From positions 1 through 8,397 of the forward strand of contig NATN01000099.1 of the NCBI GenBank assembly GCA_002085355.1: a stretch of 8,397 nt of DNA, written 5' to 3'. The notes beneath the pieces were generated by a model that was not told the DNA's origin, made no database searches, and saw only the letters and a program-made list of their open reading frames with translations. Within the stretch, counting starts at the first letter, position 1. Every line of letters begins with the position of its first letter. The translations under genes and the position numbers were made by a program. This stretch comes from Candidatus Zhuqueibacterota bacterium 4484_87 (GTDB lineage: Bacteria; Zhuqueibacterota; Zhuqueibacteria; Thermofontimicrobiales; Thermofontimicrobiaceae). This document shows, one piece after another, positions 1 to 5,889 of the stretch.

Positions 1-2
1 AA

Positions 3-1262
3 CTACAATTTTATGTCGATCAGGCATCGTTTAAAGGGGACGCGGATGGCATTAACAGCTATCTGGAAGTTTATATTTCAATCCCTTCCTATCAATTCAA
101 ATATCAGCAAAAAGGAAAATTCTATCTCGCCGGTTACGAGATTGCGGTCACTTTGTTTGATAAAAGCAATAAACAAATCACTGAAAAAAAATGGCAGGGA
201 ATTACCAAAGTTGACTCCCTAAAACAGGCTGAAGAATTGACAACAATCGAAGTCGCGGCATTTATGGTTCCTCCCGCGGACTATCGGGGAGTAATCCAAA
301 TTACCGATCTCAATTCTTTCAGCGCAGGGCAGGCGGAAATCCCCGTGGCTGTAAAATCTTTTGCCGGAGACTCGCTCGTGCTGAGCACAATTCAATTTGC
401 CCGCTCCATTCAGAAAATCGCCAATCTGAATAAATTCACCAAGAATAATATTGAAATTATTCCCAATCCGTCGCGTGCTTTTGGTATAGAATCTCCGTTT
501 GTCTTTTTTTACGCTGAAATCTACAATATCGCTCACAATGAGGACAAGCCAACGCAACTTGTCAGAGGTTATTATCTGATTGATAACCACGGCGATACGT
601 TGAAATCTGAAGAGAAAAAAATCTCTCCGCACGCAGAATCGTCTGTCTGGGCAGGAAAAATCAACATTCTCGACGTCATTTCCGGCACATACGATTTATA
701 TCTTTCAATCTCCGACCCAGCAACCGGTGTCAGGGCAGTACAAAAGGCTGATCTCTGGATCAACAATCCGTACAAAGTCCTGAGCTACCAGCAATACCGC
801 AAGGAAGACATTGAAGAATTCAAAGCGCAAATATATTACATTATTGATGAAAGCGAGCGGAAATTTTTTGATGAGTTAGAAACGCCTGCGCAAATTAATT
901 ATATTAACAATTTCTGGAAAAATATCGACCCTGAATTTCGCACCGAACACCTGAAACGTTTTTACATCGCGCAGCAACGATTTGGTTCGCCTACCCTTCC
1001 GGGCTGGAAAACAGATCGCGGCAGAGTTTACATCATGTACGGGCCTCCGGACGATGTCGAACGCCAACCAGCCAGTTTATCAACTCGCGCCTTTGAAATC
1101 TGGTATTACGAACACATGAAAGGCCAAGCGCTGGTGCAATTTGTCTTTGCCGACCTGGGAATTCAGGGAAATTATCAATTGGTTCACTGCGACCTGAAAA
1201 GCGGACAACGGCTGGAAATTTTTAACCCAAATTGGCGGGACGAAATTCGCATTTCAAGATAA
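3..1262 (+). CDS. GWxTD domain-containing protein, 5' end missing
   Basis: The reading frame is open from the first complete codon at position 3 to a TAA at 1260-1262 (419 residues visible). No start is needed inside the window: the stretch before the TTG at 153 reads as normal protein with the beta-strand-rich pattern typical of the family's N-terminal half (for example YLEVYISIP and YLAGYEIAVTLFD). The diagnostic motif GWKTD is at 1002-1016, followed by RGRVYIMYGPPDDVER. Before it is the family's helical segment with NNFWKNIDPEF and FYIAQQRFG. The C terminus ends in FNPNWRDEIRISR, close to the motif where such proteins usually stop, so the 3' end looks complete. GWxTD proteins are known from Acidobacteria, Bacteroidetes and related phyla. 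They are usually exported or envelope-associated and have no established biochemical function. The signal peptide, if present, lies upstream of the window. Confidence 0.88.
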   Translation, partial: LQFYVDQASFKGDADGINSYLEVYISIPSYQFKYQQKGKFYLAGYEIAVTLFDKSNKQITEKKWQGITKVDSLKQAEELTTIEVAAFMVPPADYRGVIQITDLNSFSAGQAEIPVAVKSFAGDSLVLSTIQFARSIQKIANLNKFTKNNIEIIPNPSRAFGIESPFVFFYAEIYNIAHNEDKPTQLVRGYYLIDNHGDTLKSEEKKISPHAESSVWAGKINILDVISGTYDLYLSISDPATGVRAVQKADLWINNPYKVLSYQQYRKEDIEEFKAQIYYIIDESERKFFDELETPAQINYINNFWKNIDPEFRTEHLKRFYIAQQRFGSPTLPGWKTDRGRVYIMYGPPDDVERQPASLSTRAFEIWYYEHMKGQALVQFVFADLGIQGNYQLVHCDLKSGQRLEIFNPNWRDEIRISR

Positions 1263-1366
1263 CGGCTTAACTGTACAACATTTTCAGACACAATAACTTT
1301 TGCAGCTAAAAAACCGCCACTGATTTGCATATAATTTTTCGACAAATATTTTAATGTTCAAAAAGA

Positions 1367-1387
1367 AAGCGGGCGTCATGCCCGTTT
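1367..1387 (+). terminator. GC-rich hairpin between GWxTD and SGNH-TPR genes, probable terminator or leader structure
   Basis: Bases 1367-1374 pair with 1380-1387 (core CGGGC/GCCCG plus one G-U and two A-U pairs) around a five-base loop GTCAT. A pyrimidine-rich run (GTCTTTCCTTTC) follows on the + strand, and an A-rich run precedes the stem, so the reverse strand also reads as hairpin plus T-tract. Most likely it terminates transcription of the GWxTD gene about 105 bases after its stop. Only 30 bases separate it from the next ATG, so it must also lie in the 5' leader of any mRNA for the downstream gene that starts upstream. The U-run is interrupted by C residues, so termination on the + strand may be inefficient. 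Confidence 0.55.
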
Positions 1388-1417
1388 GTCTTTCCTTTCA
1401 ACAAATTTGAGGAAAAA

Positions 1418-3697
1418 ATGGCAGCGAAATCTGATTCTGCTTCATACCCAAAAACTTCGCCGCTTCAAAAAATGTTGCTCATCGGGCTTGGATTAGCGTT
1501 CATCATCGCAATTGAACTGATTTTGCAGGTATTCAATATCAGCAATCGTTTATCAGACGAGGACCCATTTGTCGGATTTGAGAATGTTTACCCGCTGTTC
1601 GGGGAAAAAACATTAGCAAACGGAGAAAAAGTTTATCGTACCAATGCCAATAAATTGTCATTTTTTAATGACCAGCAATTCCTTAAAATAAAACAGGACA
1701 GCGTGTTTCGTATTTTCTGTTTCGGAGGCTCCACTACTTACGGCAGACCTTATCGAGCAGAAACAAGTTTTCCCAGATGGCTGGAAATCAATCTCAATTT
1801 AGCTGATTCAACGCGGCATTATGAAGTGATCAACTGCGGGGGAATTTCTTATGCCAGCTATCGCATCGTCAATCTGGTCAAAGAAGCCGCTAACTATCAG
1901 CCGGATTTATTCATCATTTACAGCGGTCATAATGAGTTTTTGGAAGCCAGAACTTACGAAAATTTTCTTCAGCAGAACAAACGTCTAAAAAAGGTGCGGT
2001 TATTTTTCGATAAATTTCGTACCTATCGTCTGCTGCGCAAGACTGTCAATAGAATAAAGCAAGATATTAAACCGAAAAAAAGCAAATTAAAAGATGAAGT
2101 GAGTACAATTCTCGATGCCAGTGCCGGATTGGATCGCTACACTCGAGAAAGCATTCAGAAGGATCAGACGATTGCTCACTTTCGTTACAACCTGGAACGG
2201 ATCATAAAAATTTCGCAAGGCCAAAATATTCCACTGGTTTTATGTACGGTCGTCAGCAATGTCAAAGATTTCTCTCCTTTCAAATCGGAACACAAAAAGA
2301 ATCTTTCCGAAGATAACCATCGAAGGTGGGGCAGCTATTTTCGCAAGGGAATTGAATTGCAGGAAACGGGTAACTTCACTGATGCGCTGAAAAATTACTA
2401 CGAAAGTTTTTCCATTGATAATGAATACGCTGAATTAGCCTTTCGCATTGCGCAGTGTTTGTACCAAACCAACCAATTTAAATTGGCAAAAAAATATTTT
2501 TATCTGGCGCAGGAATTGGATGTCTGTCCTTTGCGAGCGCCGGCCGGCATCAATAAGGCAATCCGTGACTTGAGCATCCAATACCAAATTCCCCTCGTTG
2601 ATCTCCAGCCTCTTTTCGCCGATGCGCAAAATCATTACATCCCGGGAAGCCGCTATTTTGTTGACCATGTGCACCCAACGATTCCGGCGCATCAAATGAT
2701 TGGTGAAAAAATTGCTGAGACGCTGAGGCTAAAACAGATCATTCCATCGCACAGTCAGATTAATCCAAAAAAATTGTATGAAATTTATCATACTGAATTA
2801 CAAAAACTGCCCGCCGACTATTTCAAAGAAGGCATCTTGAACCTCGCTAAAGTGCTCGGTTGGGCTGGAAAAGAGAAAGAAAAATATGAAATTCTGCGAC
2901 GCAATGCCGCTTCGCTGCAAAACAATTTTGAATACTACTACATGATCGGCAATAGTGCCGTCAAAAACGGCGAACTCGATGCAGCCATCGATTATTTCCA
3001 AAAAGCCATCGCGTTGAATCCAAATTTCTCAGAATCTTACACAAATTTGGGTTTTGCGTTAGAGAATTCCGGTTTTCCTGATGAGGCACTGAAAAATTAT
3101 CAAACAGCGCTGAAGCTCGACCCTGAAGATTATGTGTCACAGGCAAATATCGGCAGGATTTTTTACATTAAGAACGATCTGGAAAAGGCGAAGGCTGCTT
3201 ACAAAGCTGCTATTAAAATGAAGTCCGACTATCCGCATGCTCATGAGGGACTGGGAGTTATTTACTACAAACAGGGAAATTACGACCGCGCCCTAGAAGA
3301 ATTTCGGCGAGCAACTTCTTACAATCCCAATTATGCCGAAGCTTATTTCGATTTGGGGTTGATTTTTTTTGATGAGTATAAAACCGACTCGGCGATGGTT
3401 TATTTCAAAAAAGCCATTCAATGTCAGCCAGATTACGCGGCTGCCTATTCCAGCCTTGGCGTTTGTTACTATCGAAAACAGATGCTCAAGCAGGCGATTG
3501 AGAACCTGGAAAGAGCTGTCTCTATCAACCCCAATCTCGCTAAAGCGCACAACAATCTCGCCGTCGCCTACCATAGCGCGGGTAAAATCGAGCTCGCCTG
3601 GCAGCATTTGCAGCGCGCTAAAAATATGGGCTATCAGGTTCATCCGGAATTTATTAAACTGCTCAAAAAAGAACGAAAGAGCAGGAACAAAAAATGA
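1418..3697 (+). CDS. Membrane-anchored SGNH/GDSL-type hydrolase with C-terminal TPR repeats
   Basis: This 759-residue protein starts at an ATG with a GAGGA ribosome binding site at 1409-1413. Residues about 18-39 form one hydrophobic segment (LLIGLGLAFIIAIELIL), a likely signal anchor leaving the rest outside the cytoplasm. The SGNH blocks are visible: FGGSTTYG with nucleophile Ser105, INCGGISYASYR (block II), SGHNEF with Asn172 (block III; GHNE instead of the usual GxND), and DHVHP with Asp416 and His419 completing the triad. About 80 residues (from Trp304) between blocks III and V look like two TPR-type helical pairs inserted in the catalytic domain. Residues about 505-740 hold seven canonical 34-residue TPR units with repeated NPN/DPE boundaries. 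The C terminus is basic (KKERKSRNKK). SGNH enzymes hydrolyse or transfer ester groups such as O-acetyl or lipid esters. The substrate here is unknown, and TPRs suggest protein partners. The neighbours do not reveal a pathway. Confidence 0.85.
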   Translation: MAAKSDSASYPKTSPLQKMLLIGLGLAFIIAIELILQVFNISNRLSDEDPFVGFENVYPLFGEKTLANGEKVYRTNANKLSFFNDQQFLKIKQDSVFRIFCFGGSTTYGRPYRAETSFPRWLEINLNLADSTRHYEVINCGGISYASYRIVNLVKEAANYQPDLFIIYSGHNEFLEARTYENFLQQNKRLKKVRLFFDKFRTYRLLRKTVNRIKQDIKPKKSKLKDEVSTILDASAGLDRYTRESIQKDQTIAHFRYNLERIIKISQGQNIPLVLCTVVSNVKDFSPFKSEHKKNLSEDNHRRWGSYFRKGIELQETGNFTDALKNYYESFSIDNEYAELAFRIAQCLYQTNQFKLAKKYFYLAQELDVCPLRAPAGINKAIRDLSIQYQIPLVDLQPLFADAQNHYIPGSRYFVDHVHPTIPAHQMIGEKIAETLRLKQIIPSHSQINPKKLYEIYHTELQKLPADYFKEGILNLAKVLGWAGKEKEKYEILRRNAASLQNNFEYYYMIGNSAVKNGELDAAIDYFQKAIALNPNFSESYTNLGFALENSGFPDEALKNYQTALKLDPEDYVSQANIGRIFYIKNDLEKAKAAYKAAIKMKSDYPHAHEGLGVIYYKQGNYDRALEEFRRATSYNPNYAEAYFDLGLIFFDEYKTDSAMVYFKKAIQCQPDYAAAYSSLGVCYYRKQMLKQAIENLERAVSINPNLAKAHNNLAVAYHSAGKIELAWQHLQRAKNMGYQVHPEFIKLLKKERKSRNKK

Positions 3698-3750
3698 CTT
3701 TTTTGGCGACGCGAACTCAACTAAGTATTTAAATTTTTGTCATTTTTTCC

Positions 3751-3783
3751 TTGCATAAATGAAAATAAATTTTATTTTAAAAT
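3751..3783 (+). promoter_or_regulatory. Weak candidate promoter for the AGCS gene
   Basis: The 138-base spacer between the SGNH-TPR stop and the AGCS start is strongly AT-rich. TTGCAT at 3751-3756 could serve as a -35 element, with TATTTT at 3773-3778 (16-base spacing) as -10. TAAAAT at 3778-3783 is a better -10 match but sits 21 bases away. In such AT-rich sequence these matches can occur by chance, and promoter consensus differs in some FCB phyla. The position is right for an independent promoter, but this is only a suggestion. Confidence 0.22.
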
Positions 3784-3823
3784 TTAATGATCTTCAAATT
3801 AGCCGCAAAAAAGAGTAATCATT

Positions 3824-3828
3824 AGGAG
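3824..3828 (+). promoter_or_regulatory. Ribosome binding site that decides the AGCS start
   Basis: AGGAG lies one base before the ATG at 3830 but seven bases before the ATG at 3836. Normal spacing favours 3836 (Met-Thr-Gly-Ile-Leu-Asp) and makes the two-codon-longer version unlikely. Confidence 0.7.
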
Positions 3829-3835
3829 TATGGTA

Positions 3836-5338
3836 ATGACCGGAATTTTGGATGCGATTTACGCTTTCATGGACTCTTTCGTCAAATTCATGTGGGGAAA
3901 CTGGATGATTGTGCTGCTGGTCGGTACGGGCATTTTGTTGAGCTTTGTGACCCGTTTCATTCAGTTCAGAAAATTCTTCCTTTCGCTTAAATATCTTTTT
4001 CAAGGCGGCAAAAAAAGCAAAATTCTGAAAGATACAGAAGGTGATATTTCGCCATTCGCTGCTCTGATGACTGCACTGGCGGCAACAGTGGGAAACGGAA
4101 ATATCGCGGGCGTTGCTGCAGCCATTGCCACAGGAGGCCCGGGCGCGCCGCTCTGGATGTGGATTTCTGGCTTGTTCGGTATGGCGACGAAATATGCAGA
4201 ATGTTTTTTAGGCGTCAAATATCGTAAAGTTGCCGAGGACGGCAGTATGGCGGGCGGGCCCATGTATTATATCCGCTACGGGATAAAAAATAAACCTTTT
4301 GCAAAATTTTTAGGTATGTTATTCGCAGTCGGAGGTGGGATGACTGCTCTCCTCGGTACAGGGAACATGATGCAGTCTAATTCCATGGCGCTGGCTATGA
4401 GACAACAATTTGGGGTACCGACAATATTGAGCGCCATCGTGATTACAGTTTTGGTTGGCATCGTCATTTTAGGCGGTATTAAAAGGATAGGCGCTGTAGC
4501 GGAAAAGCTGGTACCGGCGATGATCATTTTCTATCTCGGCGGAGCCCTGGCCATTCTAATTTCCCGCTACACCCAAATCGACGATGCCTTTGTGCTCATT
4601 TTCAAATCCGCTTTTTCGCTGCAAGCAGCAGGAGGCGCGCTCATCGGTACATCGGTGCAAAAAGCGATCAGTTTGGGCGTCCGGCGCGGTGTACTTTCCA
4701 ACGAAGCAGGTCTTGGCTCTGCCGCCATTGCCCAAAGTGCAGCAAAATCTCCGGACCCGACATTCAACGGACTTCTCGGCATGACCGGAGTTTTTATCGA
4801 TACAATTTTGGTGAATACGCTGACAACATTGACAATCGTTGTCACCGGCGTATGGAAACTGACACCAGCGTGCGGCGTCGAATTAGTAAAGGAAGGACAA
4901 AAATTAGCTCCTGATGTGGTCAATAACCTCCACCCGCAAGTAATAGATATGGCGCATAAAATCGGCTACGATCTTTCTGCCGGAGGGCTTTCCAGCACAG
5001 CCTTGACTGTGGAGGCGTTCAATTCCGTTATTCCGTTCGGCGGAATTATCATTGCTATCGGTTCGCTTATTTTTGGCTACACCACTCTACTGGGCTGGGC
5101 ATATTACGGAGAACAATGTTTCGGTTACATCTGGGGCGTGAAATCAGATAAAATTTATCGTACGGTTTTCATCGCGCTCCTCTTTTTCGGAGCTTTGCTC
5201 ACAGGTCATTATATGGATATTGTCTGGAATCTGGGAGACAGTTTCAACGCGATTATGGCAATTCCAAACCTGATAGGATTACTATTTTTGTCGAGTATTG
5301 TATCAAAAATTACCAAGGAAACTTTTAGCAAAAGCTAA
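3836..5338 (+). CDS. AGCS-family sodium:alanine/glycine symporter
   Basis: This 500-residue polytopic membrane protein has about ten or eleven hydrophobic segments. It matches the alanine or glycine:cation symporter family (AGCS, formerly DAACS; AlsT/YaaJ-like), which brings alanine and/or glycine into the cell with Na+ or H+. Family motifs are clear. GNGNIAG starts at residue 86, and GGPGAPLWMW at 100-109 runs into the signature ISGLFGMATKYAE. SNEAGLGSAAIAQSAA begins at residue 288, and ALTVEAFN lies before the last membrane segments. The length is typical or slightly long for the family. A hydrophilic stretch at about residues 343-384, between GVWKL and ALTVEAFN, is longer than I expect for short family members. 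The start is set by the ribosome binding site at 3824-3828. The 138-base upstream gap and 550-base downstream gap suggest a single-gene unit. Substrate preference and coupling ion cannot be read from the sequence. Confidence 0.93.
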   Translation: MTGILDAIYAFMDSFVKFMWGNWMIVLLVGTGILLSFVTRFIQFRKFFLSLKYLFQGGKKSKILKDTEGDISPFAALMTALAATVGNGNIAGVAAAIATGGPGAPLWMWISGLFGMATKYAECFLGVKYRKVAEDGSMAGGPMYYIRYGIKNKPFAKFLGMLFAVGGGMTALLGTGNMMQSNSMALAMRQQFGVPTILSAIVITVLVGIVILGGIKRIGAVAEKLVPAMIIFYLGGALAILISRYTQIDDAFVLIFKSAFSLQAAGGALIGTSVQKAISLGVRRGVLSNEAGLGSAAIAQSAAKSPDPTFNGLLGMTGVFIDTILVNTLTTLTIVVTGVWKLTPACGVELVKEGQKLAPDVVNNLHPQVIDMAHKIGYDLSAGGLSSTALTVEAFNSVIPFGGIIIAIGSLIFGYTTLLGWAYYGEQCFGYIWGVKSDKIYRTVFIALLFFGALLTGHYMDIVWNLGDSFNAIMAIPNLIGLLFLSSIVSKITKETFSKS

Positions 5339-5361
5339 ATTTATGAATTGACTACCATAAA

Positions 5362-5473
5362 AAACTGTTGAAGCAATTCTATATTTTGGGGTTTGATGGC
5401 ATAACATCCGAACTATTAATTCAGGTCTTATGTCATCAAGCAACCGAAACCCAAAAAACCGTTTCAATGGTTT
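5362..5473 (+). repeat. Long imperfect inverted repeat, potential structured RNA hairpin
   Basis: Three arm blocks pair in order. Bases 5362-5374 pair with 5461-5473 (13 pairs, three or more of them G-U), 5384-5390 with 5450-5456 (TTTTGGG/CCCAAAA), and 5393-5404 with 5428-5439 (12 pairs, one G-U). The apical region is 5405-5427, and internal loops of unequal size separate the blocks. All wobble positions are G-U when read as + strand RNA and would be A-C mismatches on the other strand. It lies 23 bases after the AGCS stop, so it would be in that gene's 3' untranslated region. No T-run follows, so it is not a standard intrinsic terminator. It could be an RNA structure that protects the 3' end, or the decayed remnant of a palindromic repeat element. 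Confidence 0.6.
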
Positions 5474-5681
5474 GCAGCATACTTTTATGACTTTAATTTG
5501 AAATTTAGAAAAAGTTTCTTATCATTATCTGCGAAAATAATCTCTATTGCACATATAAATTCTCAAAAAATATTATTAAATCATCTGAAATCAAACCAGG
5601 CTCCTGTGAAATTAACTTACAAACTAAACTTTTGTAAAAAACATGTTTTTCGCTCAAAAACAAGAAAAGCAGCAAAGATTA

Positions 5682-5719
5682 ACCATGAAGCTCACCAAGA
5701 ATGCACGAAGGACACAAAG
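5682..5719. repeat. Short-period array, left arm of an inverted pair
   Basis: AAG triplets end at 5690, 5699, 5710 and 5719, giving 9-11-9 spacing, within degenerate units resembling CACGAAGGA. The 38 bases match the reverse complement of 5795-5832 at 25 positions without gaps. Arrays of this look (ACC followed by CACGAAGG- or CGCAAAGG-like units) occur between genes in many unrelated bacteria, to my recollection often near small four-helix-bundle S23 or GxxExxY protein genes. No such gene lies between the arms here. Confidence 0.6.
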
Positions 5720-5794
5720 ATTTTTAAACAACCTTATTGAAGTAATTTTTAAGGTATTAGACTTATTTGATAAAAATATTCAGATTAATTTTTC

Positions 5795-5832
5795 CTTTGT
5801 GAGCTTTGCGCCTCCTTTGCGGACTTTGCGGT
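5795..5832. repeat. Short-period array, right arm of the inverted pair
   Basis: CTTTGTG or CTTTGCG occurs at 5795, 5804, 5815 and 5824, the same 9-11-9 spacing as the left arm but in opposite orientation. The unit order runs outward to GGT at 5830-5832, the mirror of ACC at 5682-5684. A 75-base AT-rich spacer (5720-5794) separates the arms. The right arm is more regular than the left, so the left may be more decayed. It ends 57 bases before the start of the phosphoesterase gene and may overlap its promoter. Confidence 0.6.
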
Positions 5833-5889
5833 AAAAAATCAAATAGGCCTTCTACTGAAGATAGTCCATTCACATAAAGGAATTTCAGT

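Larger units (their letters stand above)
5339..5889. other. 551-base AT-rich intergenic region with repeats and no convincing gene
   Basis: Short open frames here (for example 5498-5740 and 5643-5834 on +, 5763-5945 on -) have low-complexity, Lys/Asn/Ile-rich or repeat-derived translations. None has a good ribosome binding site or a recognisable domain. The region holds an imperfect inverted repeat (5362-5473) and a pair of inverted short-period arrays (5682-5719 and 5795-5832). Between them, 5474-5681 is plain AT-rich sequence with a 14-base palindrome at 5637-5650 in which I see no clear function. The promoter of the downstream phosphoesterase gene should lie here, but I could not identify it convincingly. 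Confidence 0.7.

Noticed and set aside
153..155. TTG as the start of the GWxTD gene
   Set aside because: The frame is open back to position 3 and the upstream codons read as typical family sequence, so the true start lies before the window.
13..222. Open frame at the left edge of the window
   Set aside because: It overlaps the clearly coding GWxTD frame in another frame, has no ribosome binding site and shows no family pattern.
3689..3706. A-run and T-run around the SGNH-TPR stop as a terminator
   Set aside because: The only stem is six A-T pairs around the stop codon region with no GC pairs, too weak for a convincing intrinsic terminator.
3369..3758. 129-codon + strand frame overlapping the end of the SGNH-TPR gene
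   Set aside because: It lies almost wholly in an alternative frame of the TPR region, with no domain and no ribosome binding site.
5637..5650. 14-base perfect palindrome centred on ACATGT
   Set aside because: It is mostly flanking A and T runs around a six-base palindrome, expected by chance in AT-rich DNA, and no regulator in the window points to it.
5682..5832. Repeat arrays as a CRISPR
   Set aside because: Units are about 9-11 bases with no spacers, and the two arrays are inverted relative to each other.
5498..5834. Two small open frames in the 5339-5889 gap
   Set aside because: Their translations are low complexity or derived from the CACGAAGG-type repeat arms, and neither has a plausible ribosome binding site.
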